Positions 9,134 to 18,700 of a stretch of 64,000 nucleotides of DNA are shown piece by piece (the stretch's first letter is position 1; every line of letters starts with the position of its first letter). This DNA is from Gottfriedia acidiceleris (GTDB lineage Bacteria > Bacillota > Bacilli > Bacillales > Bacillaceae_G). The DNA lies in NCBI RefSeq assembly GCF_004138285.1, contig NZ_SCFN01000001.1, positions 310,001 through 374,000 of the forward strand, in the 5' to 3' direction. The position numbers and the translations under genes were made by a program. Under the pieces are notes generated by a model. The model was not told where the DNA came from, made no database searches, and worked only from the letters and a program-made list of their open reading frames with translations.

Positions 9134-9455
9134 AATATTAATTTCAGCAATTATAATCGGAGTTATTACCGAAATCGCACGTCGATTCCCTACACAAGGT
9201 GGATTAATTGCGGCATTACCTATTGTTAGTCTATTAAGTCTAATATGGCTTAATGTTCAAGGTGAACAAGTGCAAACATTAAGTAAATTTGCATATGGAG
9301 TTGTATTTGGCATTCCGGGTACGGTGGTTATGTTATTAATTATCGGAGTAGCGCTTCAGCACTCATTGCATTTAGTTGCTTCAATCGGACTTGGTATTAT
9401 AGGATGGCTTGTTTATATTTTTGCCCAAGACTTAGTCGTAAAACATTTGTTTTAA
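9117..9455 (+). CDS. DUF3147-family small membrane protein
   Basis: A 112-residue protein with about four hydrophobic helices. The segment ITEIARRFPTQGGLIAALP, followed by helices up to the C-terminus, resembles DUF3147 proteins that often accompany a MarR gene. The reading frame begins inside the regulator gene, which implies coupled expression. Function unknown; control by the upstream regulator suggests an effector-response or efflux-related role (inference). Confidence 0.75.
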   Translation: MYAIIKILISAIIIGVITEIARRFPTQGGLIAALPIVSLLSLIWLNVQGEQVQTLSKFAYGVVFGIPGTVVMLLIIGVALQHSLHLVASIGLGIIGWLVYIFAQDLVVKHLF

Positions 9456-9535
9456 TTAAGAGACACTTTTGCGACTTAAATCAAAACTTCATAAATAAGT
9501 TTTAATTAAAATAAGTTGTAATTAAAGGAGAAAAA

Positions 9536-9919
9536 ATGCTTAAAAAACTAAAATTATGGGCGAAGAAATTAAAGCGACAAGTCTTCACACTTTATTATGC
9601 ATGCAAGGATGAACGTGTTCCATGGTATGCAAAAGTTTTCATTGCTAGTGTAGTTGCTTATGCTTTTAGTCCAATTGATTTGATCCCAGATTTTATTCCA
9701 ATTTTGGGATATTTAGATGATGTTATACTTGTTCCTTTAGGTATTATTATTTCTTTAAAGTTGATTCCGAAAAATGTAAAAGTGGACTGTGAAATAAAAG
9801 CGGAAGAAATGATGAAAAATGGGAAACCAAAAAACTGGATAGTCGGATCATTCATATTGTTGGTTTGGGTAGTGATTTTTATTTGGGTCATTTTAAAGGT
9901 TTATCAATTATATAGTTAA
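9536..9919 (+). CDS. YkvA-like DUF1232 membrane protein
   Basis: A 127-residue protein with the DUF1232 core YAFSPIDLIPDFIPILGYLDD (about 40-60), two hydrophobic segments after it and a final C-terminal transmembrane helix. An AAAGGAG precedes the ATG. Function is unknown in the family. A second, broken copy lies at 51.5 kb. Confidence 0.85.
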   Translation: MLKKLKLWAKKLKRQVFTLYYACKDERVPWYAKVFIASVVAYAFSPIDLIPDFIPILGYLDDVILVPLGIIISLKLIPKNVKVDCEIKAEEMMKNGKPKNWIVGSFILLVWVVIFIWVILKVYQLYS

Positions 9920-9960
9920 AATTAATATGAGATTTAGTTTAAATGGAAAAAGTTATTTTA

Positions 9961-10004
9961 CTAAAACGACTGTCCTGTTGGGAAGGCAGTCGTTTTAGTT
10001 TTTT
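9961..10004 (+). terminator. Terminator after YkvA-like gene
   Basis: 12-bp stem CTAAAACGACTG / CAGTCGTTTTAG followed by TTTTTTT. Confidence 0.92.
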
Positions 10005-10203
10005 TAAGGTATGTTTCAAAAAAATTAATTGACTTTAGGCTTCTGTGATTAATGTCACTCGTATAAATCACATTAGTCCATAAGCCACCTTGACAGTTTT
10101 TCATTAGAGCTTTCTAATTAATAGAGAAGAAATTTAATAATATGAAATTTACGGCAACTTTAAATAGATTTTCAAAATAAATGATGGAAGGAGGGTAAGT
10201 AAG

Positions 10204-11445
10204 TTGAATTTAAAATTGTTTCACAGGATTATGGATCATATGCACGAAAAAGACTGGAATATAACTCAGCTCGCTAAAAATTCTAATATTCATTTGACTG
10301 AAATAAGCCGAATTCTAAATCATAAACAATCCCTTTCATTACGTAATTTGGATGCTATTACTGAAGGCCTCAATCTGGAGGAAGGTACTTTTTATTCAGA
10401 TTATATTGAAGAATGTTTTAATGAAAACAAGTATATGGATAAACGAAGAAGTATGGAATTTTTATATAAATGCGCATCACTTGGATACGAAGACTTGCTT
10501 CAAAATATGTTTAATAGAGTTTTAGATGAAAGGTCGAAACAAATTCTTAAGAAAAATTTACATTATATTTTTTTAGTTGCAGAAAGGCTTTTTGAGGAGA
10601 AAAAAGAGTTGCTTGCATTACCTCTATATGAGTGCGTAATTGAGAGTATGCCCGATTATCATTCCAGTCAATTAGCAAAAAGTATCTATAGGAAATATTT
10701 CATAGTTCGGTTGACTGAGCAGGGACTTGATACTGAAGTACATCTTTTAAGGCACTTACATAATTTGCCACGGGAAATGCAATTATCTACATATTTGTGG
10801 ATTATGGCTACTTGTTATATTCGTCAGGATTGGCAAAAGGTAATGGATTATGCAAAGATTTTAGAGAAATTAGCTAAAGAAGGAGAATATTATGGTAGAG
10901 CACTTCTTTATCAAGGTTTCGCATTGCTTCGATTAGGTGGTTCATTGGAAGAAGTTTTATGTATAATAGACCGTTACTCAAAAGTAAATGATTACTATAG
11001 TGACTTAGCTGTTGGGAACAGATTTGTTGCGTACTTAGAATTTGGACATTTTGAACATGTAGATGCATACCTTAATTGGCTGGAAGATAGAGATGACATG
11101 TTAGTTGGTTTACCCAGAATTTTAGAAGTATATATAAAACTTGGTCGTTTAAATGATGTTGAAATATTGTTAAATCGAAATTTTCATCTTTTTGAGGAAA
11201 TGGCTCTTAGTAAAGAGCCTTTCAAGCAACAAATATATTTACAATTCCGTTATTCACATGCTTTATACCAGTGTACTAGAAATAAAATTACTGAGGGCAT
11301 ACATGAAATTTTAGATGTTGCAATTACAGCAATAGAACTTGGTATTGCTAAAGGATATAAAAAATGTCTCTTGATGTACTGGAATTATAGACATAAAATT
11401 GATTCGGAGCATGAACGAAAATATTTAAAAATTCTAGATAGGTAA
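10204..11445 (+). CDS. HTH-TPR regulator (RRNPP-like)
   Basis: A 413-residue protein. Residues about 5-60 form a Cro/CI-type helix-turn-helix (WNITQLAKNSNIHLTEISRI); the remainder is all-helical with TPR-like repeats. This is the layout of peptide-responsive RRNPP regulators such as PlcR, NprR and AimR. The TTG start at 10204 follows AAGGAGGG by six bases. It ends 150 bp before the second S8 protease gene, with a terminator between. NprR and PlcR control proteases in the Bacillus cereus group, so a similar role is possible. No obvious signal-peptide gene is visible in either flank. Confidence 0.8.
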   Translation: MNLKLFHRIMDHMHEKDWNITQLAKNSNIHLTEISRILNHKQSLSLRNLDAITEGLNLEEGTFYSDYIEECFNENKYMDKRRSMEFLYKCASLGYEDLLQNMFNRVLDERSKQILKKNLHYIFLVAERLFEEKKELLALPLYECVIESMPDYHSSQLAKSIYRKYFIVRLTEQGLDTEVHLLRHLHNLPREMQLSTYLWIMATCYIRQDWQKVMDYAKILEKLAKEGEYYGRALLYQGFALLRLGGSLEEVLCIIDRYSKVNDYYSDLAVGNRFVAYLEFGHFEHVDAYLNWLEDRDDMLVGLPRILEVYIKLGRLNDVEILLNRNFHLFEEMALSKEPFKQQIYLQFRYSHALYQCTRNKITEGIHEILDVAITAIELGIAKGYKKCLLMYWNYRHKIDSEHERKYLKILDR

Positions 11446-11462
11446 CTTATTTCAATGAAATG

Positions 11463-11498
11463 AGAACGATGACAATTTTTGTTATCGTTCTTTTTTTA
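11463..11498 (+). terminator. Terminator between HTH-TPR gene and protease 2
   Basis: GAACGATGACAA / TTGTTATCGTTC stem (one wobble pair) followed by a run of seven T. Confidence 0.88.
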
Positions 11499-11511
11499 TA
11501 AAAAAATAAAT

Positions 11512-11559
11512 TTGACAGAATTTTCGAAATAGTAAAATTCCATAAAGTCTTTTTATAAT
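11512..11559 (+). promoter_or_regulatory. Protease promoter block 2
   Basis: TTGACA at 11512 begins a 35-bp block (core AATTTTCGAAAT, end CATAAA at 11541-11546) matching the block at 2989 at 29 of 35 positions. A perfect TATAAT lies at 11554-11559, the same 42-base offset as in block 1. The core TTTCGAAA is self-complementary, as expected for a dimeric regulator. The adjacent HTH-TPR protein is the obvious candidate (inference). Confidence 0.62.
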
Positions 11560-11597
11560 AAAACGCGTAGGACTATTTAATTGAAGGGAAGAGAAGG

Positions 11598-14500
11598 ATG
11601 AGAAAGATTAAAAATCATATCACTCCATTGACGCTAAGTATGGGGCTAATTTGTAGTACATTTGCACCAATATCTACTGTATCAAATGTACATGCTCAAA
11701 CTAATTCATCAGTTGAGCAAGTACTATCAAAGCTTACTCCAGCTCAGAGACAAGCATTAAAGCAACTTCAAACAAGTGATCAAACTGGATTGCAAATTTC
11801 ATCGGATGTCAATCTAGAAATTGATAAACCAATCTCAGTCATCGTTGAATTTAAAACAAAACCATCCAAGATTGCGATGCTTGAGTCTCAGCTTCAAGGT
11901 GAAAGCTTATCTTCATCTAGTGCTAATCATTTAGTTGAAGCCTCACATGAAAACTTTAGAAATGATGCAAGTAAGATCTTAAAACAAAAGCAATATAAAA
12001 TTAAGCGTACATACAAAACAGCCTTTAACGGTGTTTCGATGACTCTCCCAGCAAATCAAGTTAAATCATTGCTGAAATCAAATACTGTAAAAGCAGTTTG
12101 GAGCGACAGTGAAGTACATATAGATCCACCTGTAGAAATGAAAGCTAATGCTACTAATGTTTCTAATGATTCTTCAAATATGCCAAGTAGTATGCCATTT
12201 TTAGGAATTGATAAGCTTCATGAAGAAGGCTACACAGGTAAAGGAGTTAAGGTAGGAATAATTGATACAGGTATCGATTATAATCACCCTGACTTAAAAG
12301 ATGCTTATAAAGGCGGCTATGATTTTGTAGATAACGATTCAGATCCAATGGAAACTACGTACGATGATTGGGTTAAAGCAGGGAAACCGGCATCAGGTGG
12401 TAATACTTTTTACACTGAACATGGTACGCATGTTTCTGGGACAATTGCGGCAAGAGGGAAAAATAACTCGCCGAATGCGCTCGTAGGAGTAGCACCTGAT
12501 GCAGATTTATATATGTATCGTGCTTTAGGTCCATATGGTTCAGGAACTTTGGATGCCATTATGGCAGGGATTGACAAAGCGGTTCAAGATGGAATGGATG
12601 TCATTAATCTATCGCTAGGAACAAATTACAACGATCCTCTTTTTGTGACAAGTGTTGCAATTAATAATGCAGTTCTTCAAGGTGTGACAGCAGTAGTTGC
12701 TGCAGGAAATGCAGGTCCAAATTCATATACAGTCGGTTCTCCAGGAGCGGCAGCTCTTGCCTTGACAGTTGGAGCAAGTGATGTTCGTACAACAGTATTG
12801 CAACCTAAAGGAACATTTCATACTAGTACAGGTGATTTGCCTGCATCTCAGATGGAAATAAACGCAGAGAACTTTGACAATCCTATATCTGGTTTTAAAG
12901 GACAATCCCTACCAATTGTTGATGTTGGTAAAGGCCTTGAAGCAGATTTTGCTAACAAAAGTGTTGCTGGAAAGATCGTCTTGACGAATATTTATTATGC
13001 AAATGTAAGTACAAAAATCGCTACCGCAAAAAAATACGGTGCAAAAGCTGTTATTCTTTATGATCCTGATAAAACTTATACTTCTTTAGGTTCTTTAGGG
13101 AAAAGTCCTAATTATCTACCTACATTTTTCATACCAAAACAGGAAGGGAATGCAATTTATAATCAATTAAAACAAAGTGGAGAGGCATCATTTACTTTTG
13201 ATGATGTAAAGGAAGTGGTTTCTTCAGAAGGAGATCATTTAGCATCTTTCAGCTCAAAAGGCCCAACGAAAGTAACATATGATATTAAGCCAGAAATAAC
13301 TGCACCAGGAGTACAAATTCTTTCCACAGTACCATCGTATATTAATGGCCCAAATTATATTGGAAACTATAATTACGCATACCAACAACTATCAGGAACA
13401 TCAATGGCAACACCGCATGTCTCAGGTATTGCTGCTTTATTACTTCAAAAAAATCCTGACTATACACCAGCTGATATCAAAACAATTTTAATGAATACAG
13501 CAGATCCATTAAAAGATCCATACAGTGTTTATGAAGTTGGTTCTGGTCGAGTGGATCCTTATGAAGCAATTCATTCTGATGTTGAAGTTCAAGTTTCAGA
13601 TGAAACACCAATGATTCGAAGCGGTAAGGAAAAGCAAATTAAAGAAAAGACCGGGGCAATTAGCTTTGGAACAGTGGCACCTAGTGGACAAAATGTAGGG
13701 GATAAGCGAACACTTACAATCTATAACAATAGCAAACAAGCTAAAACATTTGATGTAAAAGTAACGTTTCAAAAGGATCGATTAGGTTCAAAGGATGCTG
13801 ATGCAAATGGAGTAGGAATTGTAACTGATAAAACGATTAAAGTAAATGCAGCTTCCAAAAAGCAATCTGTCGTTTCTATTTTTATCCCAAAAAGCGCCTC
13901 ATTAGGAACATATGAAGGCTATATTACTTACACGAATCAATCGAATCCAGAGGAAGTCTATCAAGTACCTTTCGCAGTGCGTCTTGTTGAAAAAGGAGTA
14001 TATGGGATGATTGTATCACCTAATGTCTTTACAACAGAAACTGATAGCTTCCACTTAGCACAAATTAATAATGCGAGCGTGATGTTCGAATTTAAATCTC
14101 ATATGAGATATGTCGATTTAGTTTTAGAGGATTCTAAAACAAATAAAGAAATAGGATATATTGGTCAAATTGACGGTATCCCTTTAATGGATAATGTAAC
14201 TTATTATTTACAAAAAGCATTTGATGGATCGTACTACCCGCTTACTGGTGACGAGAAAAATCCAATTGCAGATGAAAAAGTAGTGGCACCTCAAGGAGCA
14301 TATAAAATTAAGTTAATAGCAACTGAAGATGATGGAACAACGTACGTAACTGAAAGCCCAGTCTATATCGATAATGAAAAGCCAACAGTCAAATTGGATA
14401 AGCCAGATGGAGTTTACGAATACGAACCTGGCCAGCAGACAGTTCAGTTAAAAGGGTCAATAGTTGATGGAGAGTATGCTGATATGAATGCAAATGGTAT

Positions 14501-15692
14501 TAATCTTACTCAATCTTCTAACAAGCTGATGTACAGCTACAATGGAGGAACTAATCAGTCTAAGCCAGTAGCAGAAGATGGAACCTTCTCAGTTGATGTT
14601 CCTATGATTGAATCGAATCCTCTTTTAGCGGTGCAAATGTACGGACTAGATGCAGCTACAAATAAGGATTTCCGTAGCGTTAAGCAATTCTTCTTTGCGA
14701 AAAAAGGTACATCATATGCAATATCGAAACCGGATAAACAAGATGTCAAAATGGGTGAAACATTTAAATACACATTATCTTTAAATAATGTAAAAGATCT
14801 TCGCAAGGCTGACTTTGCTATTAAATATTTAAAAACTTATTTTGATTTAATTGATGTTAAACCAAACCCAGAAGCAAGTAAGTACGGGGAAGTTAACATT
14901 AATCAAGAAATAGCAGATAGTGGTACATTGAGAAATATGAAAATCACAGCAACTATACCTGAACAAGCAAACGTGTCGGGTAATATTCCATTAGTGGATA
15001 TCACTTTAAAAGTTCGTGATGACAAATTCATGAAAGAACCTACTGCGCTTATTAGTACAAGTACATCTTATACAAATACTGCAAATAATGTAGTACAAGT
15101 AAAGTCTGCAGATTTTTATGTATCGATGATTCCAACTTATTCTGAAACGTTTGGCGATGTATTAGCAGAAGGGTTAATGAGAAATGGCGCAGCGTACTTT
15201 GGAATTGACCATACTGCAGTTGGTGGAACAATTAAAGCAGTTGATGTGAATGGAATTTCTTATAATGGGGTAATTTCAAAACAGCCATCTTTTACTTTAA
15301 CGAAACTATCAATCACGAATAAGCCTTTAACATTCGTTATGGATATTCCTGGACATTTTACAGTAAGAAAACCATTTTTGATTAGTGATAACGATAATGG
15401 AAGTTTAATAGGGCAACGCATGAAGCTTAACTATAATCCTGCTATTGCTGGAGATGTAAATAAAGATGATGCAATCGATGTTCTTGATGCACTTTACATC
15501 CAAACTTATTGGGGTACAAGTAAGCGTGAAGCAGACATTAACTTTGATGGAAAAGTGGATGCTGCGGACATGGGATTTGTAAAGAAAAATTATTTAATGC
15601 AAAATCCGACAGCTACAAATGCTCCTAAACCTAAAAAGACTTATAAAGGTCAAACATTAGAGAGTGTACTAGACTCGCTTAATATTCAGTAA
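11598..15692 (+). CDS. Secreted S8 subtilisin-like protease with dockerin-like C-terminus (paralogue 2)
   Basis: A 1,364-residue paralogue of the protease at 3.2 kb with the same order: signal peptide (to about 34), propeptide, catalytic domain with D223, H275, N371 and S602, inserted PA domain, beta-sandwich domains, dockerin-like module from about residue 1284 (DVNKDDAIDVLD, DINFDGKVDAAD) and a tail with KKTYKGQTLESVL. The ATG follows GGGAAGAGAAGG. It is likely transcribed with the next protease gene, only 68 bp downstream with no terminator between. Catalytic residues are all present. Confidence 0.93.
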   Translation: MRKIKNHITPLTLSMGLICSTFAPISTVSNVHAQTNSSVEQVLSKLTPAQRQALKQLQTSDQTGLQISSDVNLEIDKPISVIVEFKTKPSKIAMLESQLQGESLSSSSANHLVEASHENFRNDASKILKQKQYKIKRTYKTAFNGVSMTLPANQVKSLLKSNTVKAVWSDSEVHIDPPVEMKANATNVSNDSSNMPSSMPFLGIDKLHEEGYTGKGVKVGIIDTGIDYNHPDLKDAYKGGYDFVDNDSDPMETTYDDWVKAGKPASGGNTFYTEHGTHVSGTIAARGKNNSPNALVGVAPDADLYMYRALGPYGSGTLDAIMAGIDKAVQDGMDVINLSLGTNYNDPLFVTSVAINNAVLQGVTAVVAAGNAGPNSYTVGSPGAAALALTVGASDVRTTVLQPKGTFHTSTGDLPASQMEINAENFDNPISGFKGQSLPIVDVGKGLEADFANKSVAGKIVLTNIYYANVSTKIATAKKYGAKAVILYDPDKTYTSLGSLGKSPNYLPTFFIPKQEGNAIYNQLKQSGEASFTFDDVKEVVSSEGDHLASFSSKGPTKVTYDIKPEITAPGVQILSTVPSYINGPNYIGNYNYAYQQLSGTSMATPHVSGIAALLLQKNPDYTPADIKTILMNTADPLKDPYSVYEVGSGRVDPYEAIHSDVEVQVSDETPMIRSGKEKQIKEKTGAISFGTVAPSGQNVGDKRTLTIYNNSKQAKTFDVKVTFQKDRLGSKDADANGVGIVTDKTIKVNAASKKQSVVSIFIPKSASLGTYEGYITYTNQSNPEEVYQVPFAVRLVEKGVYGMIVSPNVFTTETDSFHLAQINNASVMFEFKSHMRYVDLVLEDSKTNKEIGYIGQIDGIPLMDNVTYYLQKAFDGSYYPLTGDEKNPIADEKVVAPQGAYKIKLIATEDDGTTYVTESPVYIDNEKPTVKLDKPDGVYEYEPGQQTVQLKGSIVDGEYADMNANGINLTQSSNKLMYSYNGGTNQSKPVAEDGTFSVDVPMIESNPLLAVQMYGLDAATNKDFRSVKQFFFAKKGTSYAISKPDKQDVKMGETFKYTLSLNNVKDLRKADFAIKYLKTYFDLIDVKPNPEASKYGEVNINQEIADSGTLRNMKITATIPEQANVSGNIPLVDITLKVRDDKFMKEPTALISTSTSYTNTANNVVQVKSADFYVSMIPTYSETFGDVLAEGLMRNGAAYFGIDHTAVGGTIKAVDVNGISYNGVISKQPSFTLTKLSITNKPLTFVMDIPGHFTVRKPFLISDNDNGSLIGQRMKLNYNPAIAGDVNKDDAIDVLDALYIQTYWGTSKREADINFDGKVDAADMGFVKKNYLMQNPTATNAPKPKKTYKGQTLESVLDSLNIQ

Positions 15693-15760
15693 TAAATTAG
15701 CAATCTATAGAAGATAATTCGTAGCAAATTTACTTACTTAAATGGAAAGGGAGAAAGAGA

Positions 15761-18700
15761 ATGAGAAAAAACATTACGAAATCAGTTACTGCGCTTGCTA
15801 TAGGAACAAGTTTACTTGCTGGGGGCTTTGTATCATCATCTGGAATTAAGCCAGTAAATGTACAAGCTGCCATGAATACAGAATCGATTTTAGCAAAGCT
15901 TACACCAGAGCAAAGAAAAGCTTTAACCCAATTAAAAATGAGCGATCAATCTGGTCTGCAAATTAGTCCTGACGTGAATTTGAACAGTGATGAAAACATC
16001 ACGGTAATCGTTCAATTTAAAACTTTACCTTCTAAAACTGCAGTCCTGTCTGCAAAGGCTGAAGGAAAGACTTTAAGCGTGTCACAGGCTGATCAACAAG
16101 TTGAAGATTCTCATACAAATTTTCAAAAGGATTTAACATCAATTTTTAAAAATGATAAAGATAAAACGCCTTACACAATTAAGCGAAAGTACAAGCATGC
16201 TTTTAATGGCGTATCTATGCAAATTCCAGCTAATAAAGTTGAAGCTTTAATGCAATCAAAAGCTGTTAAAGCGGTGTGGGAAAGTAAAGAAATAACAGTT
16301 GATCCTCCGGTTGAACAAGAAAGTACTGAAACTGGTGCAGACTTACCCGAAGGAGATGTGAATCCATTTTTAGGAGTGGACAAGCTTCATGAAGAAGGTT
16401 ATACAGGTAAAGGAATCAAAGTAGGGGTAATTGATACAGGTGTTGACTACAATCATCCTGATATTAAAGCAGCATATAAAGGTGGCTATGATTTCGTCGA
16501 TAATGATAATGATCCGATGGAAGCAACGTATGATGATTGGAAAAAATCCAAACAATTAGAGTTTGTTTCAGGCGCATCATATTATACTGTACACGGAACT
16601 CACGTTTCTGGGACAATAGTTGGACAGGGCACAGCTGACTCTGAATACTCGGTGACAGGTATAGCTCCAGATGCTGATTTATATGTGTATCGCGTACTTG
16701 GTCCATACGGTAGAGGTTCATCAGATGCAATCATCGCTGGAATTGACAAGGCTGTAAGTGACGGAATGGACGTTATTAATCTATCACTTGGATCGGATTA
16801 CAATGACCCGATGAATCCACTTGCTTTTGCAATTAACAATGCTGTGCTATCAGGCGTAACAGCGGTACTAGCTGCAGGAAATGCTGGAAATGGTATGTAT
16901 ACGGTTGGAACTCCGGGAAATGCACCATTAGGACTAGCAGTTGGAGCGAGCAGTGTACCGACTACAATCGCAGAGTTAAAGGGATCAGTTCAATCTGGTA
17001 GCGGCAAAACCGCTACGGATATTCGCCTAATGGCTAAGAGCTTTACAGATCAGATTCAAAACTTTGTTGGTCAAAATTTACCGGTAGTAAATGTAGGCTA
17101 TGGAGCTTTTGCAGACTACAGTGGTAAGGACGTTAAAGGCAAAATCGCTTTAGTTCAACGTGGTAGCATTACTTTAAACGATAAAATTAAGTTTGCTAAA
17201 CAAAAAGGAGCAGCGGCTTTATTCATCTACAATTCTGATCCAAAAGAAGGGTATGTGCCGAATTATTTTGGAGAAGGAGTTGCCAATATTCCAACCTTCT
17301 CTTTAACTAATGCTCAAGGATTGGATTTATTACAAAAAGTTAATGCAGGCGATACATCCTACTCATTTGAAAAATTAGGAGAAGTAAAAACAGAAGGTGA
17401 CAAGCTTGCTCCGTTTAGTTCACGTGGTCCTGCACGTGTAACATATGATATTAAACCTGAAGTTACAGCACCTGGTGTAGATATTCTTTCTACTGTGCCT
17501 ACGGACTTCGCTGGTAGTGCATCACTTGGTGACTATAAACACGCATATGCACGCTTGTCTGGTACATCAATGGCAAGTCCGCATGTAGCTGGTATTGCGG
17601 CATTATTATTACAGGCTCATCCGGATTACACCCCATTAGATGTGAAGGCTACCTTAATGAATACTGCAGACCCACTAAGTGATAAATATAGTGTTTATGA
17701 AGTAGGAGCAGGGCGTGTAGATGCATATGAAGCAGTACATGCAGGAGCAAATTTAGAGGTGCTTGATACTACTGACACAATGATTGGCAATAAAATGAAA
17801 ACGATTAAAGAAACTACAGGCGCAATTAGCTTCGGTACATTTACTTCAACAGGAGTAAATAGAGAAGATTATCGTAATTTAGTATTAAGAAACGATAGTA
17901 AAGAAACGAAAACTTTTGATGTAAAAGTAGTTTACCAAACTTCTAGAATCTCAAAAGATGCCGTTGCGAATAATGTAAAGATAACAGTAGATTCAGAGTT
18001 GAAGGTAAAACCAGGTCAACAAAAGAAACATGCAGTATTTATTGATATTCCAGCAAATGCTGAAAAAGGGACATATGAGGGGTATATTATTTACACAAAT
18101 AAAAAAAATCCTGATGAAACTTATCAAATTCCGTTTGCAGCACGTTTCGTTGAAGAAGGTATTGAAGAGCTAGGGGCATTTCCATATGCAATGACAAGTA
18201 ATAGTTACGACAATCATCCTTTTACGAGATTAAATACGGATTTATACTTCCAGTTAAAATCTCATATGCGTTATATCGACGTAGTACTTACGGATGCGAA
18301 AACGAATGAAGACCTTGGGATTATTGGAACATTAGATGGAATTCAAGCCGATGAAAATGTATTGTATCGAGTGGCAAATGGATTTAGAGGAACTTATATT
18401 CCATTTTCTGCTGATCCAAATAGTCCACTAGTTTACAAGTATGTACAAGCAAAACCAGGCTTATATAAAATTAAATTTATCGGACGAAACGATCAAGGTA
18501 AAACTTTCAGTTCTGAAACAAAAGTCTATATTGAAGACAATAATCCTACCGTTCAGCATAGTTTACCGTTTGGCGTTTACGAATATGAAGATGCTCAGCA
18601 ATCAATTCCGTTTTCTGGAAGAGTATTCGATAAAGATATCGAGGATATGAAAACAATGGGATTTGACATCGATCAATCATTTAACTCAGTTGTAGGTTAT

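Noticed and set aside
10142-10180. 12-codon ORF MKFTATLNRFSK before the HTH-TPR gene as a signal peptide
   Set aside because: No RBS and no export signal; most likely chance.
10204-11445. Phage AimR arbitrium receptor
   Set aside because: The layout fits the wider RRNPP group, but there are no phage genes and no aimP-like peptide gene next to it.
18441-18650. 69-codon frame inside protease 3
   Set aside because: Overlaps the long, intact protease frame in another register.
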